A stretch of 64,000 nucleotides of DNA from Actinomadura mexicana (GCF_900188105.1 NZ_FZNP01000001.1:496001-560000); one strand, 5' to 3'. Numbered from the stretch's first letter, positions 25,108 to 33,499 are shown. Notes: a model not told the origin generated them from the letters alone. Program-made: numbers and translations.

Positions 25108-25941
25108 TCAGCGGACCGGCGCACCGGCCGCGGTGGTGAAGGGACGGCGCCCGCCGGGGACGCCGGTCCGGGTCTCGCCGCCGCTCTCGTAGGGGAAGGC
25201 GAACGGCAGACCGGCGGCGGCCATCGGGCGCGGGCGGTCCATGAGGTGGAAGTGCAGGTGCGGCTCGGAGGAGTTCCCGGAATTGCCGACCTCGCCGAGG
25301 ACGTCCCCGGCCCGGACCCGGTCGCCCTTGGAGACGCGCGGCGAGCCGCGGCGCAGATGGGCGAAGACCGCGTACACGCCGTCGCCCAGGTCGAGGGTGA
25401 CGGAGTTGCCGACGATGAACCTGCCCGCCGAAAGCGTCAGCAGCGACAGCAGCTGGCGGAACACCATCCCCTCGATCATCAGGTAGACGATGCCGGGCCA
25501 GGAGTTCCGGCTCCAGTGGTCGCGCTGCCACCCGCTCGCCTGGACGACGACGCCGTCGGCCGGTGCGAGGACGTCCCGCCCGAACGACGGGAACGTGTCC
25601 GGGCGCGCCGCGAGGGGCCAGTTCCGCGTGGCGCTCCATTCGCCGTCCGGGACGTGGACCAGGTCGATCGCATAGGTCTGGCCCAGCTCGTGGGTTCCGT
25701 GGCTGGGCACCTTGTCGGCCGGGCTGTTGACGGGCACCCAGCGTCCCTCGACCGGGCTGCGCAGGGCGACCGGTTCGGTGTCCGAGGGGCTGCTGCGCAC
25801 GAAGAACAGGACGAACCCCGCCACGACGAAAGCCATGCCGATCCACCAGAGCACGTCGACGCCGTGCAGGGGGGCGGTGAGGGCCAGCACCAGGCCAAGC
25901 AGGATGAACAGCGTCCTGGATCGTGCGAGTGTCCTGAGCAT
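25108..25941 (-). CDS. M23 (LytM-type) metallopeptidase, membrane-anchored
   Basis: 277 residues; ATG 25941 preceded by GGAGGGG. Two closely spaced hydrophobic segments at the N-terminus (residues 8-50: TLFILLGLVLALTAPL and VLWWIGMAFVVAGFVLFFV) anchor it with the catalytic domain outside. M23 zinc ligands: GTHELGQTYAIDL (His and Asp) and EPHLHFHLMD (HxH). DVLAPADGVV and GDVLGEVGNSGNS are typical M23 strands. It would cut peptidoglycan peptides, or act as a regulator if inactive, but all ligands are present. It lies 47 nt downstream of the ArsR gene and is probably in the same transcript. Confidence 0.9.
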   Translation of the reverse strand: MLRTLARSRTLFILLGLVLALTAPLHGVDVLWWIGMAFVVAGFVLFFVRSSPSDTEPVALRSPVEGRWVPVNSPADKVPSHGTHELGQTYAIDLVHVPDGEWSATRNWPLAARPDTFPSFGRDVLAPADGVVVQASGWQRDHWSRNSWPGIVYLMIEGMVFRQLLSLLTLSAGRFIVGNSVTLDLGDGVYAVFAHLRRGSPRVSKGDRVRAGDVLGEVGNSGNSSEPHLHFHLMDRPRPMAAAGLPFAFPYESGGETRTGVPGGRRPFTTAAGAPVR

Positions 25942-25988
25942 GGCCCCTCCATCGGGTCGGTCAGCAGCGGGTGTCGGCAGCGGTTCGG

Positions 25989-26489
25989 TCAGCGGCGGGT
26001 CGCCGCCAGCACGGTCAGGATCGGCACCACCCGCTCGCCGGGGACGCTGTAGCGCCCGCGCCCCGTGGTGCGCAGCCAGCCGGCCGCGACCAGCTGGCGC
26101 AGATGGTGGTAGAGCTGCCCGGTCGTGCCGAGGCTCTCGTGGGCGGCCAGCTCCGCGGTGGTGCGCGCGCCCTGAAGGATCTCCCGGAGCAGCAGCAGCC
26201 GGACGGGGTGCGCGAGGGCCGAGAGCGTCTCGGCGTTCTGCGACCAGTCGTCCGACAGCAGGTCGCCGGTCGGGTGCCCCTGCTGCCAGTCGTAGTGCTC
26301 CCCGGACGGGAGCGTCACCGAGCCGGTGAACAGCACCGCGCCGGGCTCGGCGACCCGCTCCCTCAGGGCGTCCAGGGCCCAGAACGCGCCGGCCGGTTCC
26401 GGGGGGCCGGCGGCGGGCGCGGCCCCTTCCAGTGCGGCCACGCGCTCCTCCAGGCGCGCGAGGCGTTCCGCCAGGGTCTCTTCTGTCAC
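25989..26489 (-). CDS. ArsR-type winged-helix regulator with N-terminal coiled coil
   Basis: 166 residues from ATG 26489. The first 22 residues form a heptad-like helix (LAERLARLEERVAALEG). Residues about 85-150 are a winged HTH: LSALAHPVRLLLLREILQG, TTAELAAHESLGTTGQLYHH, LRQLVAAGWLRTTGRGRYSV. No Cys metal site of classical ArsR proteins is seen. The palindromic site at 26497-26519 just upstream of its start suggests autoregulation. It probably controls the downstream M23 peptidase. Confidence 0.85.
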   Translation of the reverse strand: MTEETLAERLARLEERVAALEGAAPAAGPPEPAGAFWALDALRERVAEPGAVLFTGSVTLPSGEHYDWQQGHPTGDLLSDDWSQNAETLSALAHPVRLLLLREILQGARTTAELAAHESLGTTGQLYHHLRQLVAAGWLRTTGRGRYSVPGERVVPILTVLAATRR

Positions 26490-26496
26490 TGCTCCA

Positions 26497-26519
26497 GTAT
26501 TACGTAAGTACGTAGATAC
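26497..26519. promoter_or_regulatory. Palindromic operator upstream of the ArsR gene
   Basis: TACGTA-AG-TACGTA (26501-26514), extended by GTAT (26497-26500) and ATAC (26516-26519). It begins 8 nt upstream of the ArsR start. Confidence 0.65.
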
Positions 26520-26534
26520 GACAAACGACGCGAC

Positions 26535-27545
26535 TCAGTCGGACGCGGGGCGCGCGAGGGGGCGGGGCGTCCGGTGGCGCGCCAGGTAGGCGCGGTGGTC
26601 CCAGTCGTCCAGGAAGCCGGCCGCGGCCTCGCGGCCCGCCGCGTAGAGGCGGTCGCGGGTCGCCGCGTCGAGGTCGAAGTCGGTCGCGAGGACGCCGCCG
26701 GTGGGGACGAACATGGTGCGGGCCACGATGGCCGGCTCGTCCATCTGCACCCGGTCGTGCGCCTCCGCCATCGTCGAGACGAGCGCGCGCCCGTAGCCGG
26801 CGGGGCCGCGGACCGCGCGCCACTGCGGGAACACGCCGCCGGGCAGCGGGCGGGCCGACAGCTTCACGCCGAACGTCGGCCAGCGGGGCTCGCGGTCCTC
26901 CCGGTCGAAGATGGTGATCGGGTAGTTGGAGAGCATTCCTCCGTCCACCTGGACGCATGCGCGGCCGTCGTTGCGGCGGACGCGGCGCGGCCGGAAGAAC
27001 ACCGGGATGGACGCCGAGGCGCGCACCGCGTCGGCGACGGGCTGCTCGTCGGGGTCCAGGCCGTACCGCTCGTAGTCCCACGGCAGGCGGACCATTCGCC
27101 CGCTGCTGATGTCGGAGACCACGACGACGAGTTTGTAGGCGTGCCGCGGCGGGAGCGCCGAATCGGGGTCGTGCATTTTCAACTGCCCGAACGTCTCGAC
27201 CCCGCATTCCTCAAGGCGCGCCGAGATCCACCGGTGCAGGGCGTCGCCCTTGTGCAGTCCGAGAGTGGTGAGCAGGGACAGGCCCCGGACGACGGCGAAG
27301 CGCGAGCCGTCCTGGAACGTCCGGTAGTCGAGTCCGCGCATGAGCTCGACCATGTCCGGGACCGGCATCCCGGCCGCCAGCAGCGACCCCACGATCGCGC
27401 CGGCGGAGGTCCCGGCCACGCGGGCCGGCGCGCCGAGCCGGTGGCCGCGCGCCTGCGTCTCGGCGATCGCACCGACCAGCGCGATGCCCTTCACGCCGCC
27501 GCCCTCCAGTACGAGGTCGGCGCGCGGCACTGCCGGAGAGTCCAT
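26535..27545 (-). CDS. Patatin-like phospholipase
   Basis: 336 residues. ATG 27545 follows AAGGGAG; the frame extends 25 codons further upstream without RBS support. Patatin motifs are complete: oxyanion loop EGGGVKGIAL, nucleophile elbow AGTSAGAI and the Asp of VDGGML. The Ser-Asp dyad should hydrolyse phospholipid or other acyl esters. No signal peptide is visible. The ArsR gene follows 45 nt later on the same strand, with its own operator in the gap. Single-domain patatins occur in housekeeping lipid metabolism and in some defence systems; nothing here decides which. Confidence 0.9.
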   Translation of the reverse strand: MDSPAVPRADLVLEGGGVKGIALVGAIAETQARGHRLGAPARVAGTSAGAIVGSLLAAGMPVPDMVELMRGLDYRTFQDGSRFAVVRGLSLLTTLGLHKGDALHRWISARLEECGVETFGQLKMHDPDSALPPRHAYKLVVVVSDISSGRMVRLPWDYERYGLDPDEQPVADAVRASASIPVFFRPRRVRRNDGRACVQVDGGMLSNYPITIFDREDREPRWPTFGVKLSARPLPGGVFPQWRAVRGPAGYGRALVSTMAEAHDRVQMDEPAIVARTMFVPTGGVLATDFDLDAATRDRLYAAGREAAAGFLDDWDHRAYLARHRTPRPLARPASD

Positions 27546-28109
27546 CGATCTCCCTTCCGCCATGACGCCGCACTGGCGACACGGGTCACTTTTCCGATGA
27601 GAACGGAACCCGTTCGGCACACGAATGAATCCGTTTCATCCCTCTCTTGGAGATGCCCTACCGATCAAAGTTTCATTGGCGCTCGGCAGGATTTTTACGC
27701 ACCCTTTTCCGACCCGCGGGCAGCGGCGGCAGGCGCGCGAAAGCGATCACCGCCTCCGCCTCGTTCGGGTTCACCGTCGACGCCCCGGGCGGGAGCCAGG
27801 CGGCTCCCTCCCTCGCATGCAGCAGTCCTTGACGCCCGCTCTGCGAGACCGTCGTCCGGCACGGCGGCGGCTCCCGTGCCGCCGTGCCGGACGACCTGCC
27901 GGAAACCGCGAATGATCTCGTACCGCGCCCCGCCGGAGCGTTTCGGGGACGTCCTCTCCCCCCCATCCGGACGATGTGAAGGCCGTTATCATCCTCACCG
28001 GACAGCCCCGCCAAATAAACCTCACAAATACCCTAAATATCGAACCTTTCCGGCGCGCGAATGCGGGAAAAGCCGTGCGGACGCTGCCGCATCCGGCCAG
28101 GATGCGGGC
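27546..28109. other. Intergenic region with a strong hairpin
   Basis: 564 nt between the divergent patatin and DUF5954 genes. It contains the 18-bp hairpin at 27851-27895 and less GC-rich patches (27650-27700 and 28000-28050) likely to hold promoters. No gene supported. Confidence 0.4.
27851..27895. repeat. Perfect 18-bp inverted repeat (stem-loop)
   Basis: GTCGTCCGGCACGGCGGC (27851-27868) pairs with the exact reverse complement at 27878-27895 across a 9-nt loop. There is no T-tract. It lies in the middle of a gene-free gap, more than 200 nt from either start codon. Confidence 0.75.
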
Positions 28110-29066
28110 ATGACCTTCCCGCTGATGCACGGGTACGATCACATCAACGTGGTGGCCCGGCTCGATCCGGTCGCGGACGTCCGAGATCGGGAACTCGGTG
28201 AGCGGATTCGGCGATATCCCAAGCTCTTTCCCGCAGGATCCCCCGAATTCGGTTATGCAGTGCAATTTGGGAAAGAATGGCGGATCGGGTCGCTGGGTGC
28301 GGACGGCCCGGCCACCGCCCGCTACAACCTCGCGATCGACCTGCGCACCTGCGCGGCGCAGGAGACCGATCCCCCGACCGTCCGGGCGATGCTCGCGGCG
28401 GCCGCGCGGCTCGACCCCGAGGAGGGCGAGCAGCTCGCCAAGGACGAGTGGGAGATCGGCGACCGCCGCTACCGCGTCATCCGGGTGGAGAAGTTCATCC
28501 TGCTCGGCGACCGGGTGATGGAGCCGCCCCGGTCCACCGACGCCGACCTCACCGCCGACGGCCTGCTGCGCGACCACCTGCTCGACCCGCCGGCGCCGTG
28601 CGGCCAGTGGGAGGCGCAGCTGCGGCTGAACCTCGTCGGGCGGCTGCCGGTGCCCGGCACCGTCCCGGACATGATCTGCACGGAGGCGCGGCACGCGGTC
28701 CGCACGCACCCCGGGGTCGTGCTGCTCCCGCCCACCTTCATCGCGGTGGAGGTCGACGGCGAGGCCTGGGCCCCGCTCACCGGCGGCGACGCCCCGGAAG
28801 AGGCCCGCGACCGGCTGGCGCGCCACTTCACCGACCTGATGCCGAGGCTCCGCGAGTTCCAGGGCGACCCCCCGTCGGACGCCGAGCTCGCCGAGTGGGC
28901 CGCGATCGCCGACGGTATCCGGGCGGCGCCGGGCCACGTGTTCAGCGTCCGGGGCCGCGAGTTCCGCACGGTCCGCGTCTGCCGCATGCTCCGCCTCGGC
29001 CGCGACGGTCCCGAGGCCCCGCGCCCCTCCGACCAGGACCGCTACGGCCTCCCCACCTTCGGCTGA
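28110..29066 (+). CDS. DUF5954-family protein
   Basis: 318 residues from ATG 28110; no strong RBS is seen, but the protein begins with the family-typical GYDHINVVARLDPVADVRD. Other recognisable parts: ERIRRYPKLFPAGSPEFGYA, WEIGDRRYRVIRVEKFILLG, HPGVVLLPPTFIAVEVD and REFRTVRVCRMLRLGRDGPE. The duplicated RxFRxxRVxxxxRLG-like blocks suggest an internal repeat. The family is restricted to actinomycetes and has no known function. It ends 18 nt from the stop of the small amyloid-motif gene, tail to tail. Confidence 0.75.
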   Translation: MTFPLMHGYDHINVVARLDPVADVRDRELGERIRRYPKLFPAGSPEFGYAVQFGKEWRIGSLGADGPATARYNLAIDLRTCAAQETDPPTVRAMLAAAARLDPEEGEQLAKDEWEIGDRRYRVIRVEKFILLGDRVMEPPRSTDADLTADGLLRDHLLDPPAPCGQWEAQLRLNLVGRLPVPGTVPDMICTEARHAVRTHPGVVLLPPTFIAVEVDGEAWAPLTGGDAPEEARDRLARHFTDLMPRLREFQGDPPSDAELAEWAAIADGIRAAPGHVFSVRGREFRTVRVCRMLRLGRDGPEAPRPSDQDRYGLPTFG

Positions 29067-29084
29067 CCGTGGCCGTCCGGATGG

Positions 29085-29468
29085 TCAGCCGATGTTCAGG
29101 TCGCCGTGGACGTCCCTGAGCTGGATCACCTTCCCGGCCCGGCCGTTGAGGACGTTGACCACGCCGTCGTTCGTGGCGGCGGCGTTGGTCTGGGCCTGGT
29201 TCCAGAGGTTCCGCGACTCCGCGCCGAACTCGGGGTCCTCGGCCATGAGGCGCTGGACGGCGCCCGCGAGGGCTTGGATCCGGTCGGGGGCCGGATCGCC
29301 GGCCGCTCGCGCCAGGGCCTCCTCTTCGGCCGGACGTCCGCGGAACCGTTCACGGACGCGCCGGGAGAGTTCGGCGACGGCGGCCCGGACCGGTTCTCCT
29401 GCGACCTCGACGGCCTTGCCCGCCATCGCGGTCGCGACTGCAACGGTCATCGGATCTGTCACCCTCAC
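29085..29468 (-). CDS. Small effector-like protein with helical N-terminal domain and C-terminal amyloid (RHIM-like) motif
   Basis: 127 residues from GTG 29468; GTG 29462 (VTDPMTVAVATAM) is equally possible. The N-terminus is a hydrophobic, Ala/Gly-rich helix (MTVAVATAMAGKAVEVAGE), followed by a predicted helical bundle (VRAAVAELSRRVRERF, RIQALAGAVQRLMAEDPEF). This resembles the bacterial Bell domain, a HeLo-like membrane-active module. The last 17 residues, AGKVIQLRDVHGDLNIG, form a short beta-arch-like motif. It aligns with the pre-NB-ARC segment of the divergent gene (SSVQAGSIAGGVHI): V/I-Q-x-x-S/D-I/V-x-G-x-V/L-H/N-I. Such motif pairs mark bacterial amyloid-signalling (BASS) effector-receptor couples. 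Effector function is inference. Confidence 0.72.
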   Translation of the reverse strand: MRVTDPMTVAVATAMAGKAVEVAGEPVRAAVAELSRRVRERFRGRPAEEEALARAAGDPAPDRIQALAGAVQRLMAEDPEFGAESRNLWNQAQTNAAATNDGVVNVLNGRAGKVIQLRDVHGDLNIG

Positions 29469-29502
29469 AGTTCATCACGAAGGCTTCGACGATCCAATCG
29501 CA

Positions 29503-29526
29503 GATTTCCGGCATTGCCGGTAAATC
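29503..29526. promoter_or_regulatory. Inverted repeat in the divergent effector/NLR promoter region
   Basis: GATTTCCGGC (29503-29512) and GCCGGTAAATC (29516-29526) pair with one bulged base. It lies between the two divergent starts in a less GC-rich stretch. A TATATT element follows at 29558-29563. Regulatory role inferred. Confidence 0.4.
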
Positions 29527-29624
29527 GCAGCGACCAAAATAGGATTTAACGTCGACTTATATTGGTGATCCAGAACGGCGAGGTAGATTGGCGAGCGGGT
29601 CGGGCGCGAATCCCCTCGTCCGCC

Positions 29625-31799
29625 ATGTCATGGGATGGATCGATCGTGCAGTCTCCCGACGAACGGGACCGGTGGACCAACGAACTGACCGGAACGATAG
29701 CGGGTTCCAGCGTCCAGGCGGGCTCGATCGCCGGCGGCGTCCATATCACCATGCAGCGAGGCGCGCCCCTGCCCGCTCCGGCACAACTGCCGGCGCCCGG
29801 ACTGTTCGCCGACCGGCGCGACGAAATGGCGGCACTGAAGGCCCTCGCGCAACGGCCCGGCCTTGTGGCGATCACCGGGCCGGGCGGCGTCGGGAAGACC
29901 ACGCTGGCGCTGCACTGGCTGCACGGGCTGAAAGGCGATTACGAGGGTCAACTGTTCGTCGACCTACGCGGATTCTCCGGAACCGACCCGCTCCCCCCGG
30001 ACGAGCCGCTGGAACGCTTCCTGCGGGCGCTTGGAGCGCTCCCGGACAGCATCCCGGCCGGCGTCGACGAGCAGGCGGCGCTGTTCCGGTCCATGACGAC
30101 CGGTCGGCCCATGATCGTTTTTCTCGACAATGCGGTCTCGGCGGCCCAGGTCAGGCCGCTGCTGCCCGGCACGGGCGAGTCGCTGGTCGTGGTCACCTCC
30201 AGGCGACGGCTGTCCGGGCTCGTGGTGGACGGCGCACGCTTCCTGGAGGTCGATCCTCTCGGTGTGCCGGGCGCGCTGGAACTGCTGGAGCATCTGATCG
30301 GCGCGGACAGGATCGGGGCCGAGCGCGAGGACGCCCGCTCACTGGTGGCCCTGTGCGGGACACTGCCGCTCGCGGTGTGCGCGTCGGGCGCCCGCCTCGC
30401 CGCCCGGCGGCGCTGGCCGATCGCCCGCGCCGTCGCCGAACTCGGCGACGAGGCGCGCCGGCTGTCGGCATTGCGCACCGGAGAGGGAGACATCTCGGTG
30501 GACGCCGTGTTCAACACCTCCTACCAGGCGCTCGATGAATCGCAGGCACGCGCCTACCGGCTGATCGGCGTCCACCCCGGGCCCGACTTCGACGTGCCCG
30601 CTGCCGCGGCCCTGCTCGGGACGGACGAAGACCACGCCTTGGACCTGCTGCACGGCCTCGTTGACGCCCACCTTCTACTCGAAGGCAGAGATGAGCGCTA
30701 CTTCTTCCACGACCTCGTCCGGCTGCACGCCCGCGACAAGGCCCGTGAACCGGCAGTGGCGTCCGACCGCGAAGCCGCGCTGGCCGGGTTGGCGGACTGG
30801 TACCTCACTTCCGCGGTCACGGCCGATCTCCTCCTGATGCCCGGACGGTGGCATCTGGGCGGCCGCTACGGGTCCGGTCCGCGCAACGACACGCTCGCGG
30901 ACCGCCCCGGGGCACTGGCCTGGCTCGACCGGGAGCGGGCCAACCTCGCCGCGGTGGCGCGGGAGGCACATGAAGCCGGGCTGCACTCCGTCGCGTGGCA
31001 GCTCTGCGAGGCGGGCTGGCCGCTGTTCCTCCACCGCAAGCACTACCGGGCGTGGATCCGGATGTACGAGGTCGGCCTCGCGGCCGCCCGGAGCTGCGAC
31101 GACCCTCGCGCCCAAGCCCGGATGCTGGTGGGCCTCGGGGTGGCCCACCTCAACCTCCAGGAGATCGACGGCGCCCGCGACCGGTACGAGGCCGCGCTGG
31201 CCCTGGAGCGGCAGGTCGGCCATCGGCTCGGCGAGGCGGCGGCGCTGGAAGGGCTCGGCCTCGTCGCTCTCGCCACCGGCGACCTGGTCCCCGCCGTCGG
31301 CCTGTTCACGGAGGCGCGGGACGTGCACGCGGCCCTCGGCCGTCCGCGCGGCGTCGCGCTGATGGAACGCCACATCGGCGAGGCGCTCAGCTCGGCGGGG
31401 CGGCACGGTGAGGCCGACGCCGTTCTGACCGGTGCGCTGGAGACGTTCACGCGGCTCGACGAGCCGTACCACCAGGCCCGGACCTTGACCTGTCTGGGCC
31501 AGACCCGTCTGCTGGCGGGGCGTCTGGACGAGGCCGCGGAGGCGTTCCGCGCGTCTCTCGGCATCGCCCGGGAGACGGGCGCGCGCCACGTGGAGGCCGG
31601 CGCCCTGCGGGAGCTCGCCGGAGTTGCGGCGCACCGGGGCGCCTCGGCGGACGAGCGCCGCTATCTGGAGCAGGCGCTCGCCATCTACACCGAGCTCGGC
31701 GCGCCGCAGGCCGTGCCGGTCAGGGCACGGCTCGGCGAGGTGCGGCCGGAATCGCCTGCACCGCAGGACCCGCCTGCGCCGCCGGATCTCGGACCCTGA
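29625..31799 (+). CDS. NLR-like STAND protein: amyloid motif, NB-ARC ATPase, TPR repeats
   Basis: 724 residues from ATG 29625. GTG 29646 and upstream TTG/GTG codons at 29562/29565 are alternatives; no start has a strong RBS. Residues 22-41 (TGTIAGSSVQAGSIAGGVHI) are a short Gly/Ser/hydrophobic motif preceding the nucleotide-binding domain. NB-ARC: Walker A GPGGVGKTT at 85-93, Walker B RPMIVFLDNA near 160, sensor VVVTSRRRLSGL, GxP motif CGTLPLAV. A winged-helix/ARC2 region ends with RYFFHDLVRLHARDKA. The C-terminus (about 475-700) has TPR-type helical pairs (ARMLVGLGVAHLNLQEIDGA and similar). The layout fits a receptor that senses via TPRs and nucleates amyloid in the divergent effector. Its end overlaps the opposite-strand gene by 80 nt. 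Confidence 0.88.
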   Translation: MSWDGSIVQSPDERDRWTNELTGTIAGSSVQAGSIAGGVHITMQRGAPLPAPAQLPAPGLFADRRDEMAALKALAQRPGLVAITGPGGVGKTTLALHWLHGLKGDYEGQLFVDLRGFSGTDPLPPDEPLERFLRALGALPDSIPAGVDEQAALFRSMTTGRPMIVFLDNAVSAAQVRPLLPGTGESLVVVTSRRRLSGLVVDGARFLEVDPLGVPGALELLEHLIGADRIGAEREDARSLVALCGTLPLAVCASGARLAARRRWPIARAVAELGDEARRLSALRTGEGDISVDAVFNTSYQALDESQARAYRLIGVHPGPDFDVPAAAALLGTDEDHALDLLHGLVDAHLLLEGRDERYFFHDLVRLHARDKAREPAVASDREAALAGLADWYLTSAVTADLLLMPGRWHLGGRYGSGPRNDTLADRPGALAWLDRERANLAAVAREAHEAGLHSVAWQLCEAGWPLFLHRKHYRAWIRMYEVGLAAARSCDDPRAQARMLVGLGVAHLNLQEIDGARDRYEAALALERQVGHRLGEAAALEGLGLVALATGDLVPAVGLFTEARDVHAALGRPRGVALMERHIGEALSSAGRHGEADAVLTGALETFTRLDEPYHQARTLTCLGQTRLLAGRLDEAAEAFRASLGIARETGARHVEAGALRELAGVAAHRGASADERRYLEQALAIYTELGAPQAVPVRARLGEVRPESPAPQDPPAPPDLGP

Positions 31800-32256
31800 C
31801 CTGCGCGACGGTGTTCCCCCGCAGAGCCGTGAGGCGGGTGAGCGCGCCGAGCGGGCGGCCCGCCACCATCCACGCATGCACCGCCGACGCGTACGCCGAC
31901 GCATCCTCCTCCGCACAGGTCTCCCCGAGGACCGGGACGAGTCGCGCCGACCAGCCGCCCGCGGCCAGAAGGCACCCGTCCCGCGTGTTCACGGCGACGA
32001 CCAGGCATCCTGGGAAGGCCGCCCGGTGCAGGACCGGTTCACCGGCGTTGCGGACGATCACGTCCGCGCAGGACAGCAGGGTCCGCGACGTCTCACCGGG
32101 CCCCGCCACCAGGTGCTCGTCGAGCGGCGGCCTGGAAGGGGCGCCGCCGCCCGGCGAGCGCTCCAGTCTGAGCACCCGGCCTCCCACCAGGACCCGTTCC
32201 GTTCCCGCGTCCCGGTACCCGGCCGGATCGTCCCAGACCCGCACCAGCGTGGCCAT
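31720..32256 (-). CDS. Small protein of unknown function coupled to the GT-like genes
   Basis: 178 residues. Start ATG 32256 overlaps the TGA of the upstream gene by one base (TGATG), so it is translationally coupled. Contents: MATLVRVWDDPAGYRDAG, then a basic strand (VLVGGRVLRLER), DVIVRNAGEPVLHRAAFPG and GCLLAAGGWSARLVPVLGE. The last 25 residues are Ala/Pro-rich and lie over the 3' end of the NLR gene on the other strand. No family recognised. Its place as third gene behind two GT-like paralogs suggests a common pathway. Confidence 0.6.
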   Translation of the reverse strand: MATLVRVWDDPAGYRDAGTERVLVGGRVLRLERSPGGGAPSRPPLDEHLVAGPGETSRTLLSCADVIVRNAGEPVLHRAAFPGCLVVAVNTRDGCLLAAGGWSARLVPVLGETCAEEDASAYASAVHAWMVAGRPLGALTRLTALRGNTVAQVRVRDPAAQAGPAVQAIPAAPRRAVP

Positions 32257-33497
32257 CACGCCGCCCGCAGGCGGATGGCGGGCGGACACGGCACCGGTAC
32301 GGGGAGGACGTCCGGCGGGCATGCCCGGTCCTGCAGCCGCATCAACCGGTACATCTCAGACCTGATCAGGCGGGCCGCCTCTCCCGGCCGGGAGCTCAGG
32401 TCCCGGCGCATCTCGTCGTGGAGCCGCCCGGTGAACGCGTGGGCGGCCTCGGCGAGCTGGGGGACGAGCGGCCGGTCCCACCCGACCCGCGGAGCGACCG
32501 TGCCGAGCCTGGCGGTGTGCGTCCCAGGCGCCACGCTCTCCTCCGGGAACGCGCCCAGGAGCACCGGCAGGCCCAGCGCCGCGCCGTAGTACGTCACCGA
32601 GCCATGGTCGCCGATCACCCGGTCGGCGGCGACCAGCGCGGCGCGCCAGCCCTCCTCCGGCGGCAGCAGCCGGACGCCGTGCCGCAGGCAGTCCGCGTGC
32701 CACGAGAGCACCTGCCTCCTGCCGTACCACGACCAGATGTGCGGGTGCAGTGCCGCGACGATCTGGTACTCGTCGCGCGGCAGCTCGGCCGCCACCCGCA
32801 GGAGCACGTCGGGGTGCGCCCCGAACAGCGAGTCCCGGCCCCACGTGGAGCTGACGAAGACCAACCGCCTGCCGTCGCCGACGCCCAGCGCCCGCCGGTA
32901 CGCCTCGCGGTAGGGCAGGCTCGCCGTCAGCCTGTCCAGGCAGGGGTCTCCGCAGACGAAGGCCACCGGCCGCGCCTCCGGACACTCGCGGTCGAGCATG
33001 CTCAGATGCCGCTCGTGCGCCAGGGCCATCGACGAGGGCACGACGCGTCCCGCGACGACGATCCGCTCCCTGATCAGTCCGGTGACCGGCCGTGCGGCCG
33101 GAGGTCCGGCGCCCCGCAGGCGGCCCAGCAGCTTGCCGGGACCCGCCCCGTGCAGGAGGGTCATGACGGGCCCGTGCAAGTTCTCCAGCATCCCGTGACT
33201 CGCCGCCACGACGAGGTCGAACCGGGTGGTGACCGCCTGGCGCCACGGCAGCACCAGCCCGCCGAGGTCCCGCAGATGCGCGTCCAGCCCACCGGTGAAG
33301 ACCGACGCCGGTGCGGCGGTGTAGGCGACGGCCACTCTCCGGTCGGTCTCCAGCAGCGGTATGACGTCCGCCAGCCGCGTCGCCGCCGTCAGGTGGTGCG
33401 CCACCGCCAGAACGGTGCGCTGCCCCGGCATCGTCGAGCCCCGCCGGGCGTCCGGCCCGAACGGGCCCGGCACCCATGTGTCGGTCGTGCCGTCCAT
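32256..33497 (-). CDS. GT-B-like (glycerophosphotransferase-like) protein, paralog A
   Basis: 413 residues. ATG 33497 follows AGGGAG with 7-nt spacing, two bases after the stop of the upstream paralog. N-terminal Rossmann-type region VLAVAHHLTAATRLADVIPL. The C-terminal half resembles CDP-glycerol glycerophosphotransferases and other GT-B enzymes: VVAALHPHIWSWYGRRQV, ADRVIGDHGSVTYYGAALG, GLPVLLGAFPEESVAPG. Streptomyces homologs of this type are sometimes labelled translation initiation factor 2, which is not supported. Substrate unknown. Shares SLPYREAYRRALGVGDGRRL with the upstream paralog (SLPFRDFYRRALGVGRHRRL). No signal peptide or TM segment. Confidence 0.7.
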   Translation of the reverse strand: MDGTTDTWVPGPFGPDARRGSTMPGQRTVLAVAHHLTAATRLADVIPLLETDRRVAVAYTAAPASVFTGGLDAHLRDLGGLVLPWRQAVTTRFDLVVAASHGMLENLHGPVMTLLHGAGPGKLLGRLRGAGPPAARPVTGLIRERIVVAGRVVPSSMALAHERHLSMLDRECPEARPVAFVCGDPCLDRLTASLPYREAYRRALGVGDGRRLVFVSSTWGRDSLFGAHPDVLLRVAAELPRDEYQIVAALHPHIWSWYGRRQVLSWHADCLRHGVRLLPPEEGWRAALVAADRVIGDHGSVTYYGAALGLPVLLGAFPEESVAPGTHTARLGTVAPRVGWDRPLVPQLAEAAHAFTGRLHDEMRRDLSSRPGEAARLIRSEMYRLMRLQDRACPPDVLPVPVPCPPAIRLRAA

Positions 33498-33499
33498 GC

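Noticed and set aside
29060..29549. Plus-strand frames opposite the small amyloid-motif gene
   Set aside because: Their products lack recognisable features, whereas the minus-strand product ends in a motif matching its neighbour.
31624..32589. Plus-strand 321-codon frame after the NLR gene
   Set aside because: Arg/Ser/Pro-rich shadow of the coupled minus-strand genes, which have overlapping start/stop codons and a good RBS.
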